The notes: a model not told the origin generated them from the letters alone. A stretch of 64,000 nucleotides of DNA from Shimia sp039969785 (GCF_039969785.1 NZ_JBDVNC010000013.1:1-64000); one strand, 5' to 3'. Positions 43,382 through 55,148 are shown, counted from the first letter of the stretch. Made by a program: numbers and translations.

Positions 43382-44126
43382 GATTTGGTCCGGGGTCTGG
43401 TCCATTGAGGGCCTGCCCTGGATTATCGGCATTGCCTTTATCGCCGGTCTGGTGCGCGGATTTGCGGGCTTTGGTACGGCGATGATCTATCTGCCCGTGG
43501 CAGGGCAATTCCTGCCACCGATCTGGGCGATTTTGACGCTGGCGGTCATGGATCTGATTGGTCCTTTGCCAAACCTGCCCCAGGTCTGGAAAGACGCGCA
43601 CCGACGTGATCTGGTGCGACTGATCGTGGGCATGTTGGTCTTGATGCCGGTTGGCATTGCCGTGCTTCTGGTATCTGACCCAGGCGTGTTTCGCTATGGC
43701 GTGTCCATTTTGGGGCTGGGTTTGTTGGCTTTGTTGATATCGGGGTTTCGCTATCGCGGCACCCTGCGGGCGCCAATGATCTTTGGCATTGGCGGCGTTT
43801 CCGGGTTTCTGGGCGGGGTGGTTGGCATGCCCGGCCCACCGGTCATCCTGTTTTACATGGCCAGCCCACATGGCCCTGCGATCATCCGCGCCAATACAAT
43901 GCTGTTTCTTCTCAGCTATGATGTGCTGGTGTTGGTCATGTTCTCGATTCAGGGCCTGATCAGCGCTGTACCCGTGGCACTTGGGCTTGCGCTGATCATA
44001 CCAAACCTGATTGGAAACTGGCTGGGCGGCATCATTTTTCGCCCCGAATATGAAAAAACCTATCGCGCCGTGGCTTATGTGATTATAGCCGCATCAGCTA
44101 TTTCCGGACTCCCGTTCCTGTCCTGA
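43374..44126 (+). CDS. TauE/SafE family membrane transporter (second)
   Basis: A 250-residue inner-membrane protein with about eight hydrophobic helices. FIAGLVRGFAGFGTAMIYLPV and FLGGVVGMPGPPVILFYM are the two half-repeat motifs of the TauE/SafE family. The start lies inside the end of secF. Its place between secF and the Mth938/ccm genes suggests co-transcription; whether its substrate relates to sulfur redox chemistry in cytochrome c maturation is open. Confidence 0.88.
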   Translation: MPEIWSGVWSIEGLPWIIGIAFIAGLVRGFAGFGTAMIYLPVAGQFLPPIWAILTLAVMDLIGPLPNLPQVWKDAHRRDLVRLIVGMLVLMPVGIAVLLVSDPGVFRYGVSILGLGLLALLISGFRYRGTLRAPMIFGIGGVSGFLGGVVGMPGPPVILFYMASPHGPAIIRANTMLFLLSYDVLVLVMFSIQGLISAVPVALGLALIIPNLIGNWLGGIIFRPEYEKTYRAVAYVIIAASAISGLPFLS

Positions 44127-44136
44127 GGAGACTTGC

Positions 44137-44499
44137 ATGCAACTGACCGAAATCACCTATGCCGAAGCCTTGCCCATCGAAAGCTATGGCCCGGGATTTT
44201 TCCGCATCGACGGCAAAGTCATCATGGGCGGCGCGATGATCCACGCCGCCGGCGCGCGCAGCTGGGGCGGTTATGACGACACGCAATCTATCCTGGACCT
44301 TGGCGATCAGGTCGATTTTGTCCTGTTGGGCACCGGCAGGCAGATGGCGCCGGTTCAGGCCGCCTTTCGCAAAGTGATGGAAGAGGCGGGTATCGGTGTT
44401 GAACCGATGGCATCGGCAACTGCTTGTCGCACCTACAATGTGTTGGTGTCCGAAGGGCGCCGTGTGGCGGCCGTGTTATTGCCGATTGAAACCACCTGA
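44137..44499 (+). CDS. Mth938-like domain protein (NDUFAF3 family)
   Basis: A 120-residue single-domain protein. The pattern SYGPGFFRIDGKVIMGGAMI, the DFVLLGTGRQM strand-loop and ACRTYNVLVSEGRRVAAVLLPI match the Mth938/DUF498 fold, whose eukaryotic members assist complex I assembly. The bacterial role is not established. TGAGGAGACTTGC precedes ATG 44137. It ends the sec-linked run; 214 bases follow before ccmA, including an 11-base tandem duplication at 44564-44585. Confidence 0.88.
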   Translation: MQLTEITYAEALPIESYGPGFFRIDGKVIMGGAMIHAAGARSWGGYDDTQSILDLGDQVDFVLLGTGRQMAPVQAAFRKVMEEAGIGVEPMASATACRTYNVLVSEGRRVAAVLLPIETT

Positions 44500-44713
44500 A
44501 GGAAATAAGCCGTCTACAACGTTCGCAGCCTTAACACGGGTCATAGGGCGAAACGTCACCGCCGCAATACCGACGCAATACCGACGTGTTGCCGAAAGCG
44601 GTTTTGGTTTGAATTCAGACAGTTAACTGTTGATTCGCCCGGTGATGCTCCACATCGGCGCAGGCTATGCCATTTCGCTTTTGTCCGCGCCGGTTTTCGG
44701 GTAATCGAATGGC

Positions 44714-45337
44714 ATGACTTTAAGCGTTCACGACCTGACGATCACACGTGGTGGCATCCCCGTTCTGGAAGGGCTTAATTTCGCCCTCGAACCCGGGCGC
44801 GCTCTTGTTGTGCGTGGTCCAAACGGGGTTGGCAAAACCACCTTGTTGCGCACCGTTGCAGCACTTCAACCGCCTGTGAACGGACGGGTTGAATGCCCGC
44901 CCGAAAGCATCGCGTATGCTGCCCACAGCGACGGTCTCAAGGCCATGCTCAGCGTCACAGAAAATCTGATGTTCTGGGCGGATGTCTTTGGAACCAAAGA
45001 CATTTCTGCCGCGATCACAACCTTTGATCTTGAGGGATTGTCCGAACGTATGGCTGGCACATTGTCCGCCGGACAAAAGCGCCGACTTGGGCTGGCGCGC
45101 CTGTTGGTGACGGGCCGTCCCATCTGGGTTCTGGACGAACCCACCGTGTCGCTTGATACCGCATCGGTACAGATGTTCGCCGAAGCCGTGCGCACCCATC
45201 TCAAATCTGGCGGCAGCGCGTTGATGGCGACGCATATTGATCTGGGGTTGGAAGAAGCCGATGTTTTGGACGTTGGGCCGTTCCGGGCCAAACCGGGCAG
45301 CAAGGTCTCAGGCGGATTTGACGAGGGTTTCTTATGA
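44714..45337 (+). CDS. ccmA: Heme exporter ATP-binding protein CcmA
   Basis: The 207-residue ATPase of the CcmABCD complex, which releases holo-CcmE in cytochrome c maturation. Walker A is GPNGVGKTT (35-43), the signature LSAGQKRR, and Walker B IWVLDEPT, followed by the H-loop MATHIDLG. The length is usual. Its stop overlaps the ccmB ATG by four bases. Confidence 0.95.
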   Translation: MTLSVHDLTITRGGIPVLEGLNFALEPGRALVVRGPNGVGKTTLLRTVAALQPPVNGRVECPPESIAYAAHSDGLKAMLSVTENLMFWADVFGTKDISAAITTFDLEGLSERMAGTLSAGQKRRLGLARLLVTGRPIWVLDEPTVSLDTASVQMFAEAVRTHLKSGGSALMATHIDLGLEEADVLDVGPFRAKPGSKVSGGFDEGFL

Positions 45338-45990
45338 TTTCCTTGCTGATCAGGGATCTGAAACTTGCCTTCAGGGCAGGTGGCGGCTTTGGCCTTGGAC
45401 TGGCTTTTTTCCTTATTGTTACGGTACTTATACCATTTGGCGTCGGGCCTGAAAGCGGCCTGTTGGCCCGCATCGCACCCGGTGTTTTGTGGCTGGGCGC
45501 GCTGTTGGCCTGCTTGTTGTCACTGGACCGAATTCTGGCGCTGGACTGGGAAGACGGCTCGCTCGACCTGCTGGCCACATCGCCTTTACCGCTCGAAGGT
45601 GTGGTGTCGATCAAGGCATTGGCCCATTGGCTGACCACTGGCCTGCCACTGGCGCTGGCTGCGCCTTTTTTGGGTCTGCTGCTCAACCTACCGGAACAAG
45701 GCTATTTGTGGCTGGTCGTTTCGCTGTTTCTGGGCACGCCCGCGCTCAGCGTAATAGGCACTTTTGGGGCGGCTTTGACGGTCGGGATCAAGCGGGGCGG
45801 GCTGTTGCTTTCTCTATTAGTTCTACCCCTTTACGTGCCAACATTGATCTTCGGAGCAGAGCTGGCCCGGCGTGGTGCAGAAGGGTTGGCAACAACGGTG
45901 CCGCTTTTAATGCTGGCCGGGATCAGCTTTGGTGTGATCGCTTTGTTGCCCTTTGCAAGTGCTCTGGTTTTACGGGTCAATCTTCGCTAG
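45334..45990 (+). CDS. ccmB: Heme exporter membrane protein CcmB
   Basis: A 218-residue membrane protein with six hydrophobic helices and the family motif LDRILALDWEDGSLDLLATSPLPLE. It pairs with CcmA as the permease part. Coupled to ccmA by ATGA. A 92-base gap precedes ccmC. Confidence 0.95.
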   Translation: MISLLIRDLKLAFRAGGGFGLGLAFFLIVTVLIPFGVGPESGLLARIAPGVLWLGALLACLLSLDRILALDWEDGSLDLLATSPLPLEGVVSIKALAHWLTTGLPLALAAPFLGLLLNLPEQGYLWLVVSLFLGTPALSVIGTFGAALTVGIKRGGLLLSLLVLPLYVPTLIFGAELARRGAEGLATTVPLLMLAGISFGVIALLPFASALVLRVNLR

Positions 45991-46082
45991 CGGAACTCAG
46001 AGTTGACGGATATCAAAGACGCGCGCGCCGCTCTCGGCGATGTGAGGTGCATTCATAGCCTCTAGGCAGTTAGGAAGAGTTC

Positions 46083-46814
46083 ATGGGATCGTTCTGGGAA
46101 TATGCCAATCCGGTCAAGTTCAGTCGCACAGCGGGCATCGTTTTGCCTTGGGTGTCTGTTCTTGCGACCATCGCTTTGGTCGTTGGTCTGATCTGGGGAT
46201 TCTTCTTTACCCCGGATGACTATCGACAGGGATCGACAGTCAAGATCATATACCTGCACGTCCCTGCGGCGCTGATGGCCATCAATGTATGGTTCATGAT
46301 GTTGATCACGTCGCTAGTCTGGCTGATCCGTCGCCACCACGTCAGCGCGCTTGCCGCGCGGGCTGCGGCGCCTGTTGGGATTGTTATGACGGTCATCGCG
46401 TTGATGACCGGTGCGATCTGGGGCCAACCGATGTGGGGCACATGGTGGGCGTGGGACCCGCGACTGACGTCGTTCCTGATTTTGTTTTTGTTTTACCTGG
46501 GTTACATGGCGCTTTGGGAAGCCATCGAGAACCCGGATACCGCCGCTGATCTGACGGCCGTCCTGTGCATCGTGGGCTCAGTATTTGCGCTTCTTAGCCG
46601 CTATGCCGTGAATTTCTGGAATCAGGGGCTGCACCAGGGTGCGTCGTTGAGTTTGGACAAAGAAGAGCATGTCGCCGACGTGTTTTCGACGCCGCTTTAT
46701 ATCTGCATTGCCGGGTTTATATTGTTGTTCATCGCGCTTGTTTTCCTGCGCACACGCACGGAAATCCAGAAACGCCGCACCAAAGCGCTGCTTGCACGAG
46801 AGAGGTTGGGATGA
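46083..46814 (+). CDS. ccmC: Heme-handling membrane protein CcmC
   Basis: A 243-residue six-helix membrane protein that loads heme onto CcmE. The tryptophan-rich WWD motif reads GTWWAWDPRLTSF, with flanking His residues in YLHVPAALMAINVW and NFWNQGLHQGASLS. GGAAGAG precedes ATG 46083. The stop overlaps the ccmD start. Confidence 0.96.
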   Translation: MGSFWEYANPVKFSRTAGIVLPWVSVLATIALVVGLIWGFFFTPDDYRQGSTVKIIYLHVPAALMAINVWFMMLITSLVWLIRRHHVSALAARAAAPVGIVMTVIALMTGAIWGQPMWGTWWAWDPRLTSFLILFLFYLGYMALWEAIENPDTAADLTAVLCIVGSVFALLSRYAVNFWNQGLHQGASLSLDKEEHVADVFSTPLYICIAGFILLFIALVFLRTRTEIQKRRTKALLARERLG

Positions 46815-46963
46815 TGCCTGAGCTTGGAAAATACGCCGTAACTGTCCTGAGCGCTTATGGAATTTCGATTGTTTTACTGATCATCCTGGTTTGGTGGAGC
46901 CTGACTGCGTCGCGCAAGGCTCGTCTTGAACTCGAAAAAGTAGAGGCACGCAGGAATGGCTAA
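46811..46963 (+). CDS. ccmD: Heme exporter small subunit CcmD
   Basis: A 50-residue membrane protein. ATG 46811 overlaps the ccmC TGA, with a second in-frame ATG right behind. One transmembrane helix (VLSAYGISIVLLIILVWW) is followed by a basic tail with the usual ARLELEKVEARR. It stabilises CcmABC bound to CcmE. Its stop overlaps the ccmG start by eight bases. Confidence 0.92.
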   Translation: MMPELGKYAVTVLSAYGISIVLLIILVWWSLTASRKARLELEKVEARRNG

Positions 46964-47489
46964 AGTCTCACCTTTGATGCTGGCGCCGCCAATTGCCTTT
47001 GCGGCACTGGCTGTTTTGTTCCTGGTTGGAATGAACCGCGACAATCCGAATGAGCTGCCATCCACACTTGCGGGGAAGCAGGCGCCTGAAGTGGCGATGT
47101 CAGTGCTGGGCGACAAACCTTTGTGGACACAAGAATCGCTGAAAGACGGGAAAATCAAACTGGTCAACTTTTGGGCCAGTTGGTGTGCTCCCTGTCGGGT
47201 CGAGCATCCGACCTTGGAGCTTTTGAAGAATGAAGGCATTCCAATCTACGGTGTGAATTACAAAGATGCAGCCGGCAACGCGTTGGACTTTCTTGATGAA
47301 CTCGGAGATCCTTACGAGGCCGTTGGTGCAGATCCCGAAGGCCGGATGGGCCTGAATTGGGGCGTTTACGGGGTTCCGGAAACTTATCTGGTGGACGGCG
47401 AGGGTAAGATTATCCTTCGCATCGCTGGCCCTCTGACGAAACGTCAGCTCGATGAACGCCTGCGTCCGGTCATGGCTGATCTGAACTAG
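46956..47489 (+). CDS. ccmG: Thiol:disulfide interchange protein CcmG/DsbE
   Basis: A 177-residue periplasmic thioredoxin-like reductant for apocytochrome c. The N-terminal helix (about residues 7-25) anchors it in the membrane. The active site is WASWCAPC (Cys77, Cys80), followed by the YGVPETYLVD cis-Pro region. Last gene of ccmABCDG; no ccmE, ccmF or ccmH is in the window. Confidence 0.96.
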   Translation: MAKVSPLMLAPPIAFAALAVLFLVGMNRDNPNELPSTLAGKQAPEVAMSVLGDKPLWTQESLKDGKIKLVNFWASWCAPCRVEHPTLELLKNEGIPIYGVNYKDAAGNALDFLDELGDPYEAVGADPEGRMGLNWGVYGVPETYLVDGEGKIILRIAGPLTKRQLDERLRPVMADLN

Positions 47490-47613
47490 CTGCTAATCGT
47501 CCTATTTGAACGTTATAAAGTGCGTCTGGTTGTAGCTGTACAGCGGCATCTGCAGGTCACGCTAGTAGTTGCATCAACTCACGGCAACCGGGGGTTCAAA
47601 GTCCTAAACGAAA

Positions 47614-47636
47614 TGAGGCCCCAAAAAGGGGCCTCA
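47614..47636 (-). terminator. Hairpin downstream of acnA
   Basis: TGAGGCCCC and GGGGCCTCA form a perfect nine-pair stem with a five-base loop. On the minus strand it lies 24 bases after the acnA stop and is followed by a weak T-rich tract (TTTCGTTT). It also lies between the convergent ccmG and acnA. Termination strength is uncertain. Confidence 0.65.
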
Positions 47637-47659
47637 CAATTCACCAATTTTATTGGTTT

Positions 47660-50347
<2,688 letters not shown>

Positions 50348-50569
50348 ACTGGCCTCCCTCTGATCAAAAAATAAAGGTCTCGCTGGCGCTGCTTTTGACG
50401 CATAGTGGGCTTGCGTTCAAGGGGGTAGCGCAAAATTGTATACCATTGCACACAAAAAAGTTTCGACTGTATTGCCGATCACTGGCGTCTCTCAAAACGT
50501 TGATTGGCTTTTAATACCTTGAACCCCTACAAAAGATTCGAGAAACACTTCACTAAAACGGGCAGACAC

Positions 50570-51265
50570 ATGATCCGCATCTTCGGAACACTCGCGACAC
50601 TATGGCTCATCTTAACCGGAGCTGCGGTTGCGCAGGATCGCCCAGTTGTCGTCGAACTCTATACATCACAAGGGTGTTCATCATGTCCGCCCGCAGACGC
50701 TTATTTTCTTGAGAAGCTTTCCAAGCGGGATGATGTCATAGCTTTGGCGCTGCATGTTGATTATTGGGATTATATTGGTTGGAAAGACAATTTTGCTGAC
50801 CCGGCCTATACGGCACGTCAACAAAGCTATGCCCGCGCCGCAGGGCACCGTTCGGTCTATACCCCGCAAATGATTGTGAATGGCCAGGATCATGTTGTTG
50901 GCACGAAACCCGACAAACTTGAAAAGCTGATTAGGTCTCACAAGGCGCAGAGCGGAGACGTTGACCTAACTATTGAACGTCGCGGGAACCGGGTCGCAAT
51001 CTCTGCCAGATCAGCAGTTACCACACCAATGATTGTTCATCTGGTGCGGTATACGCCACAAGAGAGCGTTTCAATCAAACGTGGTGAAAATGCTGGTAAG
51101 GTGCTGACCTACGCCAATATCGTGGACGACTGGCAGACCATCGGCAATTGGAACGGTCGTTCGCCGCTGAAAATGGATGCACGCGCCAAAGAAGACGCTC
51201 CTGCGGTAATTCTCATTCAAAGAGCGGATGGCGGACCAATCCTTGCTGCTGCAAAGATCGACTGA
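50570..51265 (+). CDS. DUF1223 thioredoxin-like secreted protein
   Basis: A 231-residue protein. A signal peptide (residues 1-21, ending GAAVAQ) precedes a thioredoxin-like domain with VVELYTSQGCSSCPPADAYF, giving a CxxC at Cys36 and Cys39. HVDYWDYIGWKD and QMIVNGQDHVVG are typical of DUF1223. It is probably periplasmic, with a possible disulfide role. ATG 50570 has a weak ribosome-binding site; it is chosen because the signal peptide begins there. Confidence 0.85.
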   Translation: MIRIFGTLATLWLILTGAAVAQDRPVVVELYTSQGCSSCPPADAYFLEKLSKRDDVIALALHVDYWDYIGWKDNFADPAYTARQQSYARAAGHRSVYTPQMIVNGQDHVVGTKPDKLEKLIRSHKAQSGDVDLTIERRGNRVAISARSAVTTPMIVHLVRYTPQESVSIKRGENAGKVLTYANIVDDWQTIGNWNGRSPLKMDARAKEDAPAVILIQRADGGPILAAAKID

Positions 51266-51305
51266 GGATTCTCTCTCTCAAACTGACAACAACGTGGTCT
51301 TCTGG

Positions 51306-52385
51306 TCATTCTTCCCCTTCGTCCTGAGCAATCAGTTTCAGGTCCCCCGCGCTTTCCAGTTCCCGAATGACCGTGGTCACAACGGAAAGTGCGGCCTCTC
51401 CTTCGCGAGAAGGGACGGTGCCGCGCTCTTCGATGCTTTCGCGCAGTTGATCAGCAAGCCGGGATGATATGCTGTCCAACAAAAACTCTGTTGTGGCACC
51501 CGCTTCCCCTTCCGTCGCGTATCCTAAAGCAGTGACCAGAGTTGCGTCGTCAATTTCTTTCGCGACGCGCGGAATATCGCGGGCTTCGACGCGTGCAGGG
51601 ATATGAGCGTATGTGAAAATGGTTTTGCGCACTTTTTCGGCAAAATCGGCATCGGTTTCTTCAAGCGCGCTCAACAGATCGTCCCGTGTGGCGGCTGTGG
51701 ACGAGTTCAGAATGGCCCCAACCCGATCAACCGGTGCGTCGACAAAAGCTTTTGGGGGAACATCATCCATCTGACTTGCCAGGGTCAGCCCAATACGATC
51801 AACCGCTTCGGGTGTAATGGCACCTGTCAAAGACACGGCATAAGTAATCCGGCGTGCCATTTCACCCGGGAGCGAGCTGAGAAGTTCGGCAGCTTTGCCC
51901 ACGTCCAGTTTGGATACAGTAACGGCTGCAACTTCGATGCTCTCGGCTTCTACCAGCTCCTGAAGTTCGGGGATGCTGAGCGCGCGCAATCTGTCCCACG
52001 GATCGCCAATCTGGCGCACGCCTGCCTCTTTGCGGAGTCGCGCCGACGTCATCGGGCTGATTCGCCCCTCCAAAGCTGACAAGGCCCCTGAAACACCACC
52101 AGGAAATGACAGGCCAATCGATTCCAGCTCGTGGGCGAATTCCAAAAGGACGTCGCCCAGCGTGTTTCGGTCGATATAGGCCATTCTGCCCATCAGATAG
52201 GTCAGTTCAACCTGCTGGGCGTCAGGAAGGTCGCTCAGCGATACTTCGGCACCTTCATTGAGCAGAAAACGGACAATGATTGCCGCCTTGTGCTTTTTAG
52301 ACAATTGAGAGCCTGACTGCTCTGGCTGTTTTTCGATTTGTGAATGTTTCGGCGTAATCCGCGCAAGTTGCGTCTGGCTGCTCAT
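51306..52385 (-). CDS. FliG-like flagellar motor switch protein, orphan
   Basis: A 359-residue protein. After a 30-residue polar head, LSKKHKAAIIVRFLLNEGAE resembles the FliG N-terminal domain. The middle part (LQELVEAESIEVAAVTVSKLDVGKAAELLSSLPGEMARRITYAVSL) matches the armadillo-like region where EHPQ would usually be. The C-terminal segment (EFLLDSISSRLADQLRESIEERGTVP) matches the torque-helix domain. FliG links the MS ring to the motor and contacts MotA. No other flagellar gene is in the window, and several conserved residues differ. It could be a true FliG out of its cluster or a repurposed paralogue. Confidence 0.7.
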   Translation of the reverse strand: MSSQTQLARITPKHSQIEKQPEQSGSQLSKKHKAAIIVRFLLNEGAEVSLSDLPDAQQVELTYLMGRMAYIDRNTLGDVLLEFAHELESIGLSFPGGVSGALSALEGRISPMTSARLRKEAGVRQIGDPWDRLRALSIPELQELVEAESIEVAAVTVSKLDVGKAAELLSSLPGEMARRITYAVSLTGAITPEAVDRIGLTLASQMDDVPPKAFVDAPVDRVGAILNSSTAATRDDLLSALEETDADFAEKVRKTIFTYAHIPARVEARDIPRVAKEIDDATLVTALGYATEGEAGATTEFLLDSISSRLADQLRESIEERGTVPSREGEAALSVVTTVIRELESAGDLKLIAQDEGEE

Positions 52386-52446
52386 GAGAGGCTCCTAGTG
52401 TTGGGGCCAAGAAAGCACCCAACACTAAAGAATCCCTGAACTGCCT

Positions 52447-52992
52447 TTAGAAATTGTACGTAACACCCGTGCGGATCGCGGTGGCCAGGGAGACTTCCGG
52501 CCATGTACCTTCGCCGCCCCGTTCGCGGATCTCAAGAAGCTCGGCCCTCGCCAGAACCAAATCACCAGCCTCAATGTGGGCCTGACCTTTGTAAGACCGG
52601 GCTAAAAGGTTGTCAGGGTTGGCGTTCAGCGCTTTTTCATAGAAGGACATTCCGCTGGCGAGATCGCCCATGTTGCGATGCGTAAAGCCCCAGTAGGTTA
52701 AAACCCGGTCTTCATTTTGATCCGGCATTGCCTTCAAAACTCTTTGCGCGTCTTGCAAGCGTCCGGCATAGGCCAGTTCGCGCACAGCGTCGTACAAGGT
52801 ATCTGAGTTCAGTTCAGAGTTTTCAGGATTTACACAGCGTTTTTTCTTGTCGCTCCAGACCTTACCCTTTTTGCATTCCTTAGTGGTTTGCGTGGGTTGA
52901 GGTGGATCGTTATTGTCGCTGCCTGCGGCGAGAAGAGGGGCAGGGGCAAAGGACGCCAATGCGACGCAGGATAAAACAACTTTGATATTCAT
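52447..52992 (-). CDS. Secreted TPR protein
   Basis: A 181-residue protein. A signal peptide (MNIKVVLSCVALASFAPAPLLAAG) is followed by a Cys-containing segment (KECKKGKVWSDKKKRCVNP), then TPR-like helices with RVLTYWGFTHRNMGDLASGMSFYEKALNANPDN as one clear repeat. It is probably periplasmic. AGGGAG eight bases upstream selects ATG 52992 over the longer frame. Specific role unknown. Confidence 0.75.
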   Translation of the reverse strand: MNIKVVLSCVALASFAPAPLLAAGSDNNDPPQPTQTTKECKKGKVWSDKKKRCVNPENSELNSDTLYDAVRELAYAGRLQDAQRVLKAMPDQNEDRVLTYWGFTHRNMGDLASGMSFYEKALNANPDNLLARSYKGQAHIEAGDLVLARAELLEIRERGGEGTWPEVSLATAIRTGVTYNF

Positions 52993-53364
52993 AATAAAAC
53001 TCCCTGATACTGGTGGCTGCCCCAAGCAAGACGAGGATATTGTTTCGGGAAAAGTATTGTTACAGTCTCTTTTCATTCTGGTGGGGCGTGCGGTTTAATA
53101 ATCTTATATCACTGGAAACAGAGTTTCAGAAATCACACACGCGTCAACCATTTCTGAGTTTCAGTTCGCAATAATTGTTTCGATGTGATGGCTGTCCTCT
53201 CAGTTTTGGGAGATTTGAGCGGATTATTGCAGCGATGGGCGCGAGTTGAAGAGAATGCTTTTCCCAATGACGTTCTTAAGAAATATCTGATCACATTTAA
53301 TCAAAACGCGCGAGGCCACCACAGATATGCTGTAGCGGCCTCGTCAGAAAATGGTGTTTTTAGT
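52993..53364. other. Intergenic region between purB and TPR gene
   Basis: No convincing gene is seen. The left part must carry the TPR gene promoter; the right part carries the purB terminator hairpin. A plus-strand frame starting near 53185 runs into purB antisense and has no family features. Confidence 0.5.
53312..53342 (-). terminator. Hairpin downstream of purB
   Basis: GAGGCCGC and GTGGCCTC pair (one G-T) around a 15-base loop on the minus strand, 22 bases after the purB stop. GCGCGTTTTG follows, a short T-run, so it is a moderate rho-independent terminator. Confidence 0.65.
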
Positions 53365-54669
53365 TTACGCGCCAAATACGCGCTTGAAGATCGTGTCGAC
53401 GTGTTTCGTGTGATAGTCCATGTCGAATTTTTGGTTGATGGCGTCTTCGCCAAGCGCCGCAACAACGTCTTTGTCAGACAGTAATTCTTCACGGAAATCA
53501 GTGCGTTCTTCCCAAACCTTCAACGCATTGCGCTGGACCATGGAATAGGCGTCTTCGCGGGAAACCCCGGCTTGCGTCAGCGCCAAAAGCACGCGTTGTG
53601 ACATCACCAACCCTGGGAACTTATTCATGTTGTCTAACATGTTTTCTGGGAAGATCAGCATTTTTTCAATCACGCCCGCCAGACGGTTCAGCGCAAAATC
53701 TAGCGTGACTGTCGCATCTGGACCGATGGCACGCTCGACTGAAGAGTGCGAAATATCGCGCTCATGCCAGAGTGCGACATTTTCCATTGCCGGGATCACT
53801 GTCATGCGTACAAGGCGGGCCAACCCGGTCAGGTTTTCTGTCAGAACCGGGTTTTTCTTGTGAGGCATCGCGGACGAACCTTTTTGACCCATCGAGAAAA
53901 ACTCTGCGCCTTCCAACACTTCGGTGCGCTGCATGTGGCGGATTTCGATTGCAACGTTTTCGATTGATGATGCGATCACGCCCAGCACGGCAAAGAACAT
54001 GGCGTGGCGGTCACGTGGAATGACCTGGGTCGAGATCGGTTCCGGGCGCAGGCCCAGCTGTTCGCAGACATGCTCTTCAACTGCGGGGTCAATGTTGGCG
54101 AATGTGCCGACAGCGCCGGAAATGGCACCGGTGGCAACCTCGTCGCGCGCGGCTTGCAGGCGTGTTTTGTTGCGATCCATCTCTGCGTAGAACCGCGCAA
54201 AAGTAAGACCCATTGTGGTTGGTTCCGCGTGGATACCGTGACTGCGGCCGACGCGGACGGTATTTTTGTGTTCCAAAGCCCGAGTTTTGAGAGCGGCCAA
54301 TACTCTGTCCAATCCGCTCAGCAGGATGTCTGCCGCGCGTACCAGTTGGACGTTCAGACAGGTATCAAGCACGTCAGACGACGTCATGCCCTGATGCACA
54401 AACCGTGCTTCGTCAGAACCGACATGTTCCGCGAGATGCGTCAGGAACGCGATAACGTCGTGTTTGGTGACGGCTTCAATCTCGTCAATGCGCGCCACGT
54501 CAAATTGCGCGTCTTTGGCTTTCCAGACGGCATCCGCGTTTTCCTGAGGGATCACGCCCAGATTGGCTTGGGCGTCACAGGCGTGGGCCTCGATTTCGTA
54601 CCAGATGCGGAATTTCGTTTCGGGAGACCAGATGGCAACCATTTCGGGGCGAGCATAGCGGGGGATCAT
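53365..54669 (-). CDS. purB: Adenylosuccinate lyase
   Basis: A 434-residue cytoplasmic enzyme of purine synthesis, acting on SAICAR and adenylosuccinate. TSSDVLDTCLNVQ and VGRSHGIHAEPTTMG contain conserved active-site residues, and GSSAMPHKKNP is the superfamily signature with the catalytic Ser loop. Start ATG 54669 (MIPRYARPEM) is the family start; a longer frame to 54912 is rejected. Confidence 0.97.
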   Translation of the reverse strand: MIPRYARPEMVAIWSPETKFRIWYEIEAHACDAQANLGVIPQENADAVWKAKDAQFDVARIDEIEAVTKHDVIAFLTHLAEHVGSDEARFVHQGMTSSDVLDTCLNVQLVRAADILLSGLDRVLAALKTRALEHKNTVRVGRSHGIHAEPTTMGLTFARFYAEMDRNKTRLQAARDEVATGAISGAVGTFANIDPAVEEHVCEQLGLRPEPISTQVIPRDRHAMFFAVLGVIASSIENVAIEIRHMQRTEVLEGAEFFSMGQKGSSAMPHKKNPVLTENLTGLARLVRMTVIPAMENVALWHERDISHSSVERAIGPDATVTLDFALNRLAGVIEKMLIFPENMLDNMNKFPGLVMSQRVLLALTQAGVSREDAYSMVQRNALKVWEERTDFREELLSDKDVVAALGEDAINQKFDMDYHTKHVDTIFKRVFGA

Positions 54670-54747
54670 GTCACAGCCTTGTGTATAGAGAGCTTTCGCG
54701 CGCGGTTTAGACTGAAGGCAACGTCGCGGCAAGGTTGGAGAGATCAA

Positions 54748-55086
54748 ATGAGACGGATTGCCCTTGTTTTGGGTATTTTGGCTGCTCCTTTGCACGCACA
54801 GGACTGGAAACAGGCAACAGAAGCCGAGATTGCCGATTTTCTGACGGGTCGCGTCGTGGAATATGCTTCGGCTTGGCAAAAATTCTATAGCTCTGGGCGG
54901 ACACTGTATCATGCCGGGCCTGACAGCTGGGGCAATTGGCTATTGCGAGACGATCAATATTGCAGTCGATGGCCGCCGAGCGGGCTATGGGATTGTTATG
55001 AGGTCTGGCTTAAGACACCAAATAACATCCGTTTTGTGGGAACGGACGGGTCGCATTCAGATGGCGTGAGACGTCCGGCGCCTTAG
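54748..55086 (+). CDS. Small secreted protein, function unknown
   Basis: A 112-residue protein. A signal peptide (MRRIALVLGILAAPLHA) precedes a small domain rich in aromatic residues, with two Cys in QYCSRWPPSGLWDCYEVW that could form a disulfide. TTGGAGAGATCAA sets ATG 54748; the much longer frame from 54004 is antisense to purB. I recognise no named family. It heads a run of three small envelope genes, 62 bases before the next. Confidence 0.7.
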   Translation: MRRIALVLGILAAPLHAQDWKQATEAEIADFLTGRVVEYASAWQKFYSSGRTLYHAGPDSWGNWLLRDDQYCSRWPPSGLWDCYEVWLKTPNNIRFVGTDGSHSDGVRRPAP

Positions 55087-55148
55087 GAAATGCTGGACAG
55101 TTCGACACAGGCTAATAGGATCAAAATATTCGAGAAAGGATGTTTGAT

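Noticed and set aside
42311..43432. Minus-strand open frame of 373 codons
   Set aside because: Antisense to secF and the end of secD, with His/Gln/Asn-rich composition typical of shadow frames.
53185..53484. Plus-strand 99-codon frame between purB and the TPR gene
   Set aside because: It overlaps the purB 3' end in antisense and its terminator, with no motif or ribosome-binding site.
54004..54747. Long upstream extension of the small secreted protein at 54748
   Set aside because: The extension is antisense to purB; the ribosome-binding site and signal peptide both point to ATG 54748.
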